Source: Micavibrio aeruginosavorus (GTDB lineage Bacteria; Pseudomonadota; Alphaproteobacteria; Micavibrionales; Micavibrionaceae). From it: DNA of 8,231 nt. The notes under the pieces are model-generated. The model worked only from the letters and a program-made list of their open reading frames with translations, was not told where the DNA came from and ran no database searches. Where the stretch lies: assembly GCA_003241475.1 (NCBI GenBank), contig QFQB01000088.1:1-8231 (forward strand), given 5' to 3'. The number at the start of each line of letters is the position of its first letter. The stretch's first letter is position 1. Shown piece after piece: positions 1 to 6,524 of the stretch. A program made the position numbers and the translations under genes.

Positions 1-1
1 A

Positions 2-268
2 GATCTCGACGGCTGGAGCCTTGTCGAAGGGCGCGAGGCCATCTTCAAGAAATTTAAATTCAAGGATTTCCGCCATGCGTGGTCGTTCATGGAAGATGTC
101 GCCGTCGAGGCGGACGAGATGAGCCATCATCCCGAATGGCTGAATGTCTATAACCGCGTCGAGGTCACGCTCTGCACGCATGATGTCGGCGGACTTTCGG
201 AACTGGATTTCGATCTGGCCGCGATCATGGACGAAATCGCCGCGGAAATCGCCAAGGGTATTGAATAA
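2..268 (+). CDS. Pterin-4a-carbinolamine dehydratase (4a-hydroxytetrahydrobiopterin dehydratase), 3' part
   Basis: This is the C-terminal 88 residues of a small cytosolic enzyme that dehydrates 4a-hydroxytetrahydropterin to the quinonoid dihydropterin, recycling the pterin cofactor of aromatic amino acid hydroxylases. The reading frame is open from base 2 to a TAA at 266-268. The family signature is clear: fragment residues 41-46 read SHHPEW, followed by NVYNRVEV and then THDVGGLSELD. The active-site histidines are the HH pair (fragment residues 42-43) and the His of THD (residue 60). Family members are about 95-110 residues, so perhaps 10-20 N-terminal residues and the promoter lie outside the window. 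No phenylalanine hydroxylase gene is visible, so the physiological partner is unknown; many bacteria carry this family without one. The symbol phhB is used in Pseudomonas, but I do not assign it here. Confidence 0.93.
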   Translation, partial: DLDGWSLVEGREAIFKKFKFKDFRHAWSFMEDVAVEADEMSHHPEWLNVYNRVEVTLCTHDVGGLSELDFDLAAIMDEIAAEIAKGIE

Positions 269-287
269 CGCTTAAAGGAATAATGTC

Positions 288-377
288 ATGCTCCGCATCC
301 TGCCATTCCTTGTCATTATCATTGGCCAGAGTTTTTGCATCGAACCGCCGAAAGATAACTCCACCAAGCATGATTAA
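288..377 (+). CDS. Possible 29-residue hydrophobic peptide
   Basis: A tiny open frame starts at an ATG 19 bases after the dehydratase stop. It has a good ribosome binding site, AAAGGA at 274-279, eight bases upstream. The peptide begins MLRILPFLVIIIG, a basic residue followed by a hydrophobic run long enough for a short membrane segment or signal peptide. It then has a cysteine (QSFC) and a polar tail (EPPKDNSTKHD). It could be a small membrane peptide or a mini-lipoprotein, although the cysteine lacks a convincing lipobox. Its TAA (375-377) overlaps the stop of the facing small gene within the shared TTAA. I do not recognise a family. At this length the frame could be chance; the ribosome site, hydrophobic profile and fit to the neighbouring stop are the only support. 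Confidence 0.35.
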   Translation: MLRILPFLVIIIGQSFCIEPPKDNSTKHD

Positions 378-550
378 TGCCCGCGGCCCGATCCTGATTT
401 CTTGCCGCCGCCGTCCTGCTTGTTCACGGTCGCCCATGCGCGGGCTTGGGCTTCCTTTTTCGAAACGCCGCGCTCTTCATATCCTTCTTCGATGTGCGCC
501 GCTTTGCGCTTTTGCTTGTCGGTATAAGCGGCTTTGCTTCCTTTGGTCAT
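374..550 (-). CDS. Small conserved basic protein of alphaproteobacterial type, 58 aa (often labelled plasmid stabilization protein)
   Basis: The gene encodes a 58-residue, strongly charged protein. It starts MTKGSKAAYTDKQKRKAAHI, continues IEEGYEERGVSKKEAQARAWATVNKQ, and ends in a glycine/lysine tail, DGGGKKSGSGRGH. From memory, this architecture (YTDKQKRxAxHIEEGYE, RAWATVNKQ, GGGKKSGSG) matches a widespread alphaproteobacterial small protein often annotated as a plasmid stabilization protein, a label with little functional basis. There is no signal peptide or membrane segment, so it is probably cytosolic; the basic tail could contact nucleic acid, which is inference. The ATG at 548-550 follows AAGGAG (557-562 on the minus strand) at a six-base spacing, which fixes the start. 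Just upstream is a perfect EcfG-type stress promoter, so expression under stress or in stationary phase is likely. The stop overlaps that of the facing 29-codon frame. Confidence 0.88.
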   Translation of the reverse strand: MTKGSKAAYTDKQKRKAAHIEEGYEERGVSKKEAQARAWATVNKQDGGGKKSGSGRGH

Positions 551-571
551 AGTTTTCTCCTTTTTCAGACA

Positions 572-596
572 AACGGCCTTAAAACTCTTGGGTTCC
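572..596 (-). promoter_or_regulatory. EcfG-type general stress response promoter of the 58-aa gene
   Basis: On the minus strand GGAAC (592-596) is followed by exactly 16 bases and then CGTT (572-575). This is the established -35/-10 form recognised by the alphaproteobacterial general-stress sigma factor EcfG (controlled by PhyR/NepR). Transcription would begin near 565, giving a leader of about 15 bases that contains the AAGGAG ribosome site at 557-562 and leads into the ATG at 550. I checked other GGAAC occurrences on both strands of the window by eye and found no other with CGTT at 16-17 bases. The correct position and orientation relative to a small gene make a chance match unlikely. Confidence 0.75.
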
Positions 597-610
597 TTTG
601 AATTTTCGGC

Positions 611-641
611 AAAAACCCGCGTGACTTTGCCTTCCGGCGGG
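611..641 (-). terminator. Weak terminator-like stem followed by five T
   Basis: Read on the minus strand, CCCGC (637-641) can pair with GCGGG (616-620) across a 16-base loop, followed directly by TTTTT (611-615). Within the loop region a competing small hairpin, GCC-GGAA-GGC (629-638), is possible. The stem is short and no minus-strand gene ends here; the site lies upstream of the stress promoter and 44 bases before the sppA start. It might stop antisense transcription leaving sppA, or it may mean nothing. Confidence 0.25.
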
Positions 642-684
642 GTAAGATGCGCTCATACACTCTATATATAAGGACGAACATACT

Positions 685-2556
685 ATGGAACGGCGGCCAA
701 CCTCGTTTTTCTACAGACGCAAGCAAGCGGCGGATGGTGTTGATGCGCCCCAAAGACGCCGCCGCCGTCCGGGTTTGATCGCGCGCATCGTGCGCCGCGC
801 ATGTTTTGGCGTCGGCGCGCTGGTTTTGTTTTCGATTGCCATGGGGCTTTTTGTGTCCTTTTTGTTCGGACGCGGCGGACCGGAATCCCTTCCCGACGAT
901 ATGATCCTTGTTTTGAATATTACCGACCCGATCGGCGAGAGCGAGCATGCGCGATCCTTGTCCGATCCATTCGCCGCCGCCGGCATCACGGTGGGCGATC
1001 TGATCGAGACGTTGGACAAGGCGAAGGATGATGCGCGCGTGCGCGGTCTTCTGGTGAGCCTCGACAATGCGGGCATGGAGCTGGCGCATATTCAAGAACT
1101 GCGCGCCGCCGTCAAGCGTTTCCGCGCGAGCGGCAAATTCGCCAATATCTACACGGCGTCTTTCGCCGATCTGGGGAGCGGCATCGGCGCGTATTATTTC
1201 GCTTCTGCCTTCGATAAAATCTGGATGCAGCCCGTGGGCATGGTGTCGATGACGGGGCTTTCGCTCGAAATGCCGTTTGCGAAGGATGTGCTCGACAAGG
1301 TCGGCGCGAAGGCGGACTTTCTTCACCGCGAGGAATATAAATCCGCGATGGAAAGCTTTACCAATGCGCATATGAGCGATGCAAACCGCGTGTCCATGCA
1401 ATCCATACTCGATGACTTTTCGGGGCAGGTTTTCAACGATATCGCCTTTGACCGCAATCTGACGCGCCCTGCGCTGCAGACGCAGCTCGATAAAGGACTG
1501 ATTACGGGAGGTGATGCGCTGAAGGCCGGATTGATCGATGAGCTGGATTATGCCGATGTTCTTTTGCAAAAACTGCGCGATGAAACGACGGGCAACAAGG
1601 ATTCCGACGATCCGCCTGTTGTCGATATCGCCGATTATTACGCGACGATGGAAGAGGAAAAATCGCCGGGGCGCAAAGACAATGTCGGCCTTGTCCGCAT
1701 CGCGGGCGAAATCGTGCCGGGCGACGAGCCGGAACCGGGCTACGCCACGGGCGATTACATCGCCAATGCCGTTATGGATGCCGCCGACGACAAGAACATC
1801 AAGGTGATCGTCGTGCGCGTGGACAGCCCCGGCGGATCGCCGAGCGCGTCGGAAACCATCCGCCGCTCGATCGTCTATGCGAAGGAAAAGGGCAAGAAGA
1901 TCGTCGTCTCCATGGGGCCTGTTGCGGCGTCCGGCGGCTACTGGGTGACGGTTGATGCGGATAAAATTTATGCCATGCCGACGACACTGACGGGCTCTAT
2001 CGGCGTGATCATGGGCAAGTTCGAAATCAGCGGCCTTTGGAAGAAGGTCGGCGTGAATTGGGAATCCCTGACATGGGGCAGGAATGCGAAGCTATGGTCG
2101 ATGAATTCGGCCATGAGCGAAACAGAACGCGCAAGTCTGAATATCGCTATCGACGATACATATATGTCGTTTATCAAGCGCGTGGCCGAAGGCCGCCATA
2201 TGAAGCCCGAACAGGTGCGCGAAATCGCCAAGGGCCGGGCGTGGACGGGAACGCAGGCGAAGGCGAACGGTCTGGTCGATGATCTGGGCGGTCTTGATAA
2301 TGCGCTTGATTACGCCGCGACGCTGATCGGCGAAAAAGACCGTAGTGCATTGCGCGTGCGCGAGATACCAAAGCCTCTATCGCCGCTGGAGCAATTGCTT
2401 CGCATGATGGGATCGCAGGTTGGGATCGGCGATTATCCGGGTAAGGGCGGCGCAATGCTGAAGGTGGTGGAACCGTTCTTGCGCAAAGCCGATGTCATGG
2501 AGCGTAGCGGTCCTGTGCAGGCGTATGACGCTTCGCTTCCTATTATCAGGCCTTAA
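685..2556 (+). CDS. sppA: Signal peptide peptidase SppA, 67-kDa type (S49 family)
   Basis: This membrane-anchored serine protease degrades signal peptides left in the inner membrane after preprotein cleavage. The 623 residues match the long, duplicated SppA form (E. coli about 618). The N-terminus is basic (RRRRRPG at 24-30), followed by one membrane segment at about residues 39-62, so the protease domains face the periplasm. Two ClpP/crotonase-like repeats follow. The first carries the general-base lysine K219 (EEYKSAMESF); the second carries the nucleophile S416 in VAASGGYW. Their 197-residue spacing is close to that of E. coli K209/S409. DSPGGSPSASE and TGSIGVIMGKFE are typical flanking S49 motifs. 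The ATG at 685 follows AAGGA (670-674) at ten bases. The gene diverges from the stress-regulated small gene, and its TAA shares TTAA with the converging phosphatase gene, so no terminator fits between them. Confidence 0.96.
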   Translation: MERRPTSFFYRRKQAADGVDAPQRRRRRPGLIARIVRRACFGVGALVLFSIAMGLFVSFLFGRGGPESLPDDMILVLNITDPIGESEHARSLSDPFAAAGITVGDLIETLDKAKDDARVRGLLVSLDNAGMELAHIQELRAAVKRFRASGKFANIYTASFADLGSGIGAYYFASAFDKIWMQPVGMVSMTGLSLEMPFAKDVLDKVGAKADFLHREEYKSAMESFTNAHMSDANRVSMQSILDDFSGQVFNDIAFDRNLTRPALQTQLDKGLITGGDALKAGLIDELDYADVLLQKLRDETTGNKDSDDPPVVDIADYYATMEEEKSPGRKDNVGLVRIAGEIVPGDEPEPGYATGDYIANAVMDAADDKNIKVIVVRVDSPGGSPSASETIRRSIVYAKEKGKKIVVSMGPVAASGGYWVTVDADKIYAMPTTLTGSIGVIMGKFEISGLWKKVGVNWESLTWGRNAKLWSMNSAMSETERASLNIAIDDTYMSFIKRVAEGRHMKPEQVREIAKGRAWTGTQAKANGLVDDLGGLDNALDYAATLIGEKDRSALRVREIPKPLSPLEQLLRMMGSQVGIGDYPGKGGAMLKVVEPFLRKADVMERSGPVQAYDASLPIIRP

Positions 2557-3272
2557 TCTTCGTCATCTTCGCGCATCGCGTGGTGGCGGATATCATCCTT
2601 GATGACGGGATAGATGCGCGCCGCAAAATCCGTGTAGTTCATAATGATGTTGTCCGGCGACAATCCTTTTTCGAGGATGGCGACGGCGGCCTTCAATCCA
2701 TAGGCGAAGGGAATAATGCGGGCAGGGAGTGCATCGTTTGCTGCGAGCGCCGCAATGACATCTTTGTGACGGTCGCCGATATACCACACGACATCGCTAT
2801 TGGTGAGCGGGTCCTTTATTTGCGCCAGTGCACGCAAGATAGGGTCGGGGTGTGGTTTTGAGTGCTGGATGTCTTCGCGGAAAATCTGGACCTTGAAAAA
2901 ATCGCTTAGATTGAATTTGGTCAGGATGTCGTGGCCGTAGCCTTTTCCCAGGCCGTTGCTGACGATTCCTAGCGGAATTTTTTCATCGCGAAACATGCCG
3001 AGCAACGTGTAAATTCCGGGACAGGGTTGGACGATTTGCTCGACATCTTTGCGACGAAAGCGGTGCAGGGCGCGGTGAACGAGCAGGCGCGGCTTTTTGA
3101 TTTTATCGAGCGTGAAATCCGGATGCGGTTTTTTCCGGTGCAACCATGATGCAATCTTGAACGAGGTATCATCAAGAAACTCCAGCGTCCCCAAAAGCCG
3201 TGGGTTGATATGGCGCACTGTAGTGCCATCCATATCGAACAAAACGATTGTCGGGCGGGGCATATAACTCAT
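2553..3272 (-). CDS. HAD-superfamily hydrolase, phosphoglycolate phosphatase-like
   Basis: The 239-residue protein has all four HAD motifs in order. Motif I is FDMDGTT, with nucleophile D13 and acid/base D15. Motif II is S105 in GIVSNG, motif III is K139 in HSKPHP, and motif IV is IGDRHKD with D167 and D171. Residues of about 20-90 between motifs I and II form a helical cap, as in the Gph/PGMB subgroup. It is therefore a soluble Mg2+-dependent phosphatase of a small phosphorylated metabolite; the substrate cannot be read from sequence. The C-terminus is acidic (EDDED). The ATG at 3272 lacks a clear ribosome site; a second ATG three codons on (3263) is an alternative start. It lies 63 bases after dxs on the same strand and may be the last gene of that operon. 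Its stop overlaps that of sppA. Confidence 0.9.
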   Translation of the reverse strand: MSYMPRPTIVLFDMDGTTVRHINPRLLGTLEFLDDTSFKIASWLHRKKPHPDFTLDKIKKPRLLVHRALHRFRRKDVEQIVQPCPGIYTLLGMFRDEKIPLGIVSNGLGKGYGHDILTKFNLSDFFKVQIFREDIQHSKPHPDPILRALAQIKDPLTNSDVVWYIGDRHKDVIAALAANDALPARIIPFAYGLKAAVAILEKGLSPDNIIMNYTDFAARIYPVIKDDIRHHAMREDDED

Positions 3273-3299
3273 GCGCTTAGTAAACTATGTCAAAGCAGG

Positions 3300-3314
3300 A
3301 GAATCAACGATTCT
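3300..3314. repeat. Perfect 15-bp inverted repeat holding two GANTC sites
   Basis: AGAATC-AAC-GATTCT forms six-base arms around a three-base centre in the short gap between dxs and the phosphatase gene, about 28 bases upstream of the phosphatase ATG. Each arm contains a GANTC site (GAATC 3301-3305, GATTC 3309-3313), the target of the cell-cycle methylase CcrM in alphaproteobacteria. No T-run follows, so it is a poor terminator. It could be an operator, a methylation-sensitive control site or a chance palindrome. Confidence 0.4.
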
Positions 3315-3335
3315 AACGCGGTTTGGCACGGATTT

Positions 3336-5261
3336 TTAACGATGCAGAGTGCCTAAAACCTGGGCGGCAATCTGTCCTGCGTTGAGGCCTGCTTCTTCAT
3401 ATTGCTTGTCTGGCGTATTGTGATCCTGATATGTGTCGGGAAGGTGCATAGTGCGGACCTTGATTTTTCCATCGTCCAGCAGTCCCTCGCGGGCCATGAA
3501 TTGCAGGACGAACGCGCCGAACCCGCCGACGGAGCCTTCTTCGACAATGACAAGGCTTTCGTGATTTTTGCAAAGGCTGCGGATCATCGCCTCGTCGAGC
3601 GGTTTGGCGAAACGCGCATCGGCTACCGTTGTAGACACGTCTTTTTGCTCAAGGATATCGGCGGCGAGCAGGGCCTCTTTCAAGCGCGTTCCGTAAGACA
3701 GGATTGCGGTTCTCGTCCCTTCGCGCAAAATGCGGCCTTTGCCGATTTTCAAAACTTTTCCGCGTTCAGGCATGTCGACGCCCATGCCTTCGCCGCGCGG
3801 ATAGCGGAGCGCGATCGGCCCGTTGTCATAGGCGGCGCAGGTTGCAACCATGTGCATGAGCTCGGCTTCATCGCCTGCGGCCATCAAGACCATGTTGGGC
3901 AGGCACCCGAGATACGAGATGTCGAAAGATCCTGCATGCGTTGCGCCGTCGGCGCCGACAAGGCCCGCACGGTCCATCGCGAAACGCACGGGAAGATTCT
4001 GGAGCGCGATGTCGTGCACTACTTGGTCGTATGCGCGCTGCAGGAAGGTAGAGTAAATCGTGACGAACGGTTTGTATCCTTCGCAGGCAAGTCCGCCCGC
4101 GAACGTCACCGCATGTTGTTCGGCAATGCCGACATCAAATGTGCGGTCGGGATATTCGTATCCGAACAGATCAAGCCCCGTGCCGGACGGCATCGCAGCG
4201 GTGATGGCGACGATCTTGTCATCCTCGGCGGCTTCTTTGATCAGGCTTTGCGCGAAAACCTTGGTGTAGGATGGGGCATTTGATTTCGCCTTGAACTGCG
4301 ATCCCGTTACGACATCGAATTTCGTCACGCCGTGCATTTTGTCGGCGGAAGATTCGGCCGGGCCATAGCCTTTGCCTTTTTTTGTGATCGCGTGAATGAG
4401 CACGGGGCCTTCGGGGTGGTTGTCGCGCATGCTGGTCAGGATGGAAACAAGCTGCTCCATATTGTGGCCATCGACAGGGCCGATGTAATAAAATCCCATC
4501 TCTTCGAACATGGTGCCGCCGCCGAGCGCCGCGCGGGCCGTTTCTTCGGCGCGTTTGGCCGCGCCGCGAAGCGGAGAGGGAAGCATGTTTGCCAGTTTTT
4601 TGGCCACGTCGCGCGCGCCCAAGTACGGTTTGCTGGAGACTAGGCCTGTCAGATATTTGCTCATCGCGCCGACGGGCGGAGCGATCGACATGTTGTTGTC
4701 GTTCAAGATGACGATCATTTTGCTTTTGAGCGTTCCGGCGTTGTTCATCGCTTCATAGGCCATACCCGCACTCATCGCGCCGTCGCCGATCACGGCAACC
4801 ACATGGCTGCTGCCATGCGATAAATCGCGCGCGACGGCCATGCCAAGCCCTGCGGAGATAGAGGTGGACGAATGCGCCGCGCCGAACGGGTCATATTCGC
4901 TCTCCGAGCGTTTTGTGAATCCGGATAGTCCGCCGCCTTGACGAAGCGTGCGGATGCGGTCTCGGCGTCCGGTCAAGATTTTGTGAGGATAGGCCTGATG
5001 ACCAACATCCCAGATAATTTTGTCCTCCGGCGTGTTGAACACGGCATGAAGCGCAACGGTAAGTTCGACCACGCCAAGTCCTGCGCCCAAATGCCCGCCT
5101 GTAACGGAAACAGCATCGACCATTTCGGTGCGCACATCTGCGGCAACCTGCTCAAGCTCTGCTACAGACAGTCCGCGAAGGTCCGCCGGAGTGTTAATCC
5201 GGTCCAGGGCCGTCAACGCGCTTTGCGTTGTTCCCGTATTTTTTTCAGGAGCTTGTTTCAT
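3336..5261 (-). CDS. dxs: 1-deoxy-D-xylulose-5-phosphate synthase
   Basis: Dxs is a cytosolic thiamine-diphosphate enzyme. It condenses pyruvate with glyceraldehyde 3-phosphate to DXP, the committed step of the MEP isoprenoid pathway and a branch to thiamine and pyridoxal phosphate. The 641 residues are full length (E. coli 620). The N-terminal ThDP domain has H57 in GGHLGAGLG, DVGHQAYPHKILTGRRD at 85-101, HSSTSISAGLGMA at 130-142, and the cofactor/Mg2+ motif GDG (159-161) leading to NDNNMSI (187-193). The transketolase-like second domain carries catalytic E381 in DVGIAEQHAVTFAGG, then DRAGLVGADGATHAGSFD at 430-447. A C-terminal transketolase domain completes it. The ATG at 5261 follows a weak AAAGAAG site. 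It lies 40 bases downstream of ispA in the common xseB-ispA-dxs order, so co-transcription is expected. No residue needed for activity appears missing. Confidence 0.98.
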   Translation of the reverse strand: MKQAPEKNTGTTQSALTALDRINTPADLRGLSVAELEQVAADVRTEMVDAVSVTGGHLGAGLGVVELTVALHAVFNTPEDKIIWDVGHQAYPHKILTGRRDRIRTLRQGGGLSGFTKRSESEYDPFGAAHSSTSISAGLGMAVARDLSHGSSHVVAVIGDGAMSAGMAYEAMNNAGTLKSKMIVILNDNNMSIAPPVGAMSKYLTGLVSSKPYLGARDVAKKLANMLPSPLRGAAKRAEETARAALGGGTMFEEMGFYYIGPVDGHNMEQLVSILTSMRDNHPEGPVLIHAITKKGKGYGPAESSADKMHGVTKFDVVTGSQFKAKSNAPSYTKVFAQSLIKEAAEDDKIVAITAAMPSGTGLDLFGYEYPDRTFDVGIAEQHAVTFAGGLACEGYKPFVTIYSTFLQRAYDQVVHDIALQNLPVRFAMDRAGLVGADGATHAGSFDISYLGCLPNMVLMAAGDEAELMHMVATCAAYDNGPIALRYPRGEGMGVDMPERGKVLKIGKGRILREGTRTAILSYGTRLKEALLAADILEQKDVSTTVADARFAKPLDEAMIRSLCKNHESLVIVEEGSVGGFGAFVLQFMAREGLLDDGKIKVRTMHLPDTYQDHNTPDKQYEEAGLNAGQIAAQVLGTLHR

Positions 5262-5281
5262 TCGTCTTCTTTAGTCAAATC

Positions 5282-5298
5282 TATGGCATAAAGCCATA
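5282..5298 (-). repeat. Intercistronic stem-loop between ispA and dxs
   Basis: TATGGC and GCCATA form a perfect six-base stem around a five-base loop, only three bases after the ispA stop codon and about 20 bases before the dxs ATG. On the transcribed strand the sequence after the stem is not a T-run, so it is unlikely to be a strong terminator. It could protect the upstream mRNA end, be processed, or modulate translation of dxs, the first enzyme of its pathway. Its function is inference. Confidence 0.45.
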
Positions 5299-5301
5299 AA
5301 A

Positions 5302-6213
5302 TTACGATCTGCGTTGCAGAACATATTCCGCCAGCTCTTTGAGCATGTCGGCGCGGTTTTCGAAAACCTTCAAGTGATTGCAGGCTTGTTTGACCAGCAT
5401 CTCAGCGCGTTGCTTCGCCTGTTCCTTGCCCATTGTGGATACGAAGGTGGATTTGCCGGCTTTTTCATCTTGGTTTGCGGGCTTGCCTGTCATGCTTGGC
5501 GTTTGTTCGACATCGAGAATATCGTCCGTCACTTGGAAGGCGAGGCCGAGATCGTGCGCGTAATTGACCAGCGCGCGTTTGTGAACGTCATCGGCTTTGC
5601 CGAGGATCGCGCCGGCCTCGCAGGCAAACGCCATCAGCTTGCCTGTTTTCATGCGCTGCATGCGCGAGATGGTGCCGAGGTCGAATTCTTCATGTTCGCC
5701 GATCAGGTCGAGCATCTGTCCGCCGACCATGCCTTGCGGGCCGGAGGCTTCGGCGAGTTTGCGCACCAGTTCAAGGCGCACGTTCGGGTCCGCGTGCGTG
5801 TCGCGGTCGGAGAGCACTTCGAATGCCAGCGTCAAAAGCGCGTCGCCTGCAAGAATGGCGGTCGCCTCATCATAGCGGATGTGCACGGTCGGTACGCCGC
5901 GGCGAAGGTCCGAGTTGTCCATGGCGGGAAGATCGTCATGGATCAGCGAATAACAGTGAACGAATTCCAGCGCTGCGGCGACGCGGCGCGCACGCGTAGG
6001 GTCACAGTTAAAAAGTTTGGCTGATTGCATCACCATGAACGGGCGCAGGCGTTTGCCGCCCGACAAAACGCCGTGGCGCATGGCGTCGTAAAGACGCTGT
6101 TCAGCAAGCTCCGTTTCAGGAAGTAGGCGCGAGATGGTTTTGTTGACGCCGACAACGCATTCTTCCAATGCTTCGTTGAGTGTCTGCGATGCCTCTCTTG
6201 GGGATGGGGCCAT
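5302..6213 (-). CDS. ispA: Farnesyl diphosphate synthase (short-chain polyprenyl synthetase)
   Basis: This soluble enzyme condenses dimethylallyl and geranyl diphosphate with isopentenyl diphosphate to C15 farnesyl diphosphate, the precursor of undecaprenyl phosphate and quinone side chains. The 303 residues match bacterial IspA (about 299). GGKRLRP (52-58) is the substrate-binding motif. The first aspartate-rich motif is IHDDLPAMDNSD, with D93, D94 and D99 and the two-residue insertion of type II bacterial enzymes. Y88 sits five residues before it, the aromatic position that limits the product to C15, so geranylgeranyl synthase is less likely. GGQMLDL (164-170) and the second motif FQVTDDILD (D230, D231, D234) follow. 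The ATG at 6213 has GGAG (6224-6227 on the minus strand) ten bases upstream. It begins 23 bases after xseB ends and leads into dxs. Confidence 0.96.
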   Translation of the reverse strand: MAPSPREASQTLNEALEECVVGVNKTISRLLPETELAEQRLYDAMRHGVLSGGKRLRPFMVMQSAKLFNCDPTRARRVAAALEFVHCYSLIHDDLPAMDNSDLRRGVPTVHIRYDEATAILAGDALLTLAFEVLSDRDTHADPNVRLELVRKLAEASGPQGMVGGQMLDLIGEHEEFDLGTISRMQRMKTGKLMAFACEAGAILGKADDVHKRALVNYAHDLGLAFQVTDDILDVEQTPSMTGKPANQDEKAGKSTFVSTMGKEQAKQRAEMLVKQACNHLKVFENRADMLKELAEYVLQRRS

Positions 6214-6236
6214 AGGGGTGATTCTCCAAATCTTTC

Positions 6237-6482
6237 TTATTCTTTGATGTCAAAAGCCTCGGCCTTGGGCGTGCCATCGGGCGAGAGGGTGATCTTTTCG
6301 ATTTTCAGGCGGGCTTCGGCCAGCTTTTTTTCGCAATGTTGCTTCAACGCGATGCCGCGTTCATAAGACTGGATGGATTCATCCAGCGGCGCTTTTCCGC
6401 TTTCAAGGGAGCGCACGATCTCTTCAAGTTCGGACAGGGCTTTTTCAAAGCTGGTATTTTCGAGAGATTGCACCGGAGACAA
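6237..6482 (-). CDS. xseB: Exodeoxyribonuclease VII small subunit, TTG start
   Basis: XseB is the small helical subunit that binds in multiple copies to XseA to form exonuclease VII, which degrades single-stranded DNA in repair. The 81 residues equal the family length. SFEKALSELEEIVRSLESG followed by PLDESIQSYERGIALKQHC is the family signature, and the remainder (EKKLAEARLKIEKI) is charged coiled coil. The start is a TTG at 6480-6482: the upstream in-frame codons contain no ATG, and AAGGGA (6492-6497 on the minus strand) stands nine bases before it. A GTG further in would be too far from this site. The gene heads the xseB-ispA-dxs operon, behind a credible sigma-70-like promoter and a CtrA-like motif. 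xseA is not in the window. Confidence 0.95.
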   Translation of the reverse strand: MSPVQSLENTSFEKALSELEEIVRSLESGKAPLDESIQSYERGIALKQHCEKKLAEARLKIEKITLSPDGTPKAEAFDIKE

Positions 6483-6484
6483 AG

Positions 6485-6499
6485 TTAAATTTCCCTTAA
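6485..6499. promoter_or_regulatory. Candidate CtrA binding site, TTAA-N7-TTAA
   Basis: TTAA at 6485-6488 and TTAA at 6496-6499 are separated by exactly seven bases, the full site of the alphaproteobacterial cell-cycle regulator CtrA. It covers the xseB ribosome site and lies downstream of the predicted start point, where binding would repress rather than activate. The stretch is AT-rich, so a chance match is quite possible. Confidence 0.35.
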
Positions 6500-6524
6500 T
6501 ATTCCGTTCATTATGACGGCGCGG

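Noticed and set aside
225..437. Minus-strand frame overlapping both the dehydratase end and the 58-aa gene
   Set aside because: It runs in a different frame across the well-supported 58-aa gene and into the dehydratase coding region, with no ribosome site for any internal ATG.
565..1569. Long minus-strand open frame opposite the first half of sppA
   Set aside because: Antisense shadow: the + strand encodes an unambiguous SppA with both catalytic residues, the reverse frame is Arg/His-rich without any family motif, and it lacks a ribosome site.
3261..3293. Perfect TTGACA (3288-3293, minus strand) as a -35 box for the HAD gene
   Set aside because: No acceptable -10 hexamer at 16-18 bases; AT-rich candidates at 19-21 bases would place the start point after both possible ATG codons.
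3402..4283. 293-codon + strand frame opposite dxs
   Set aside because: Shadow of dxs codon bias; no recognisable motifs and no plausible start signal.
5314..6024. 236-codon + strand frame opposite ispA
   Set aside because: Shadow of ispA, which carries both aspartate-rich motifs on the minus strand.
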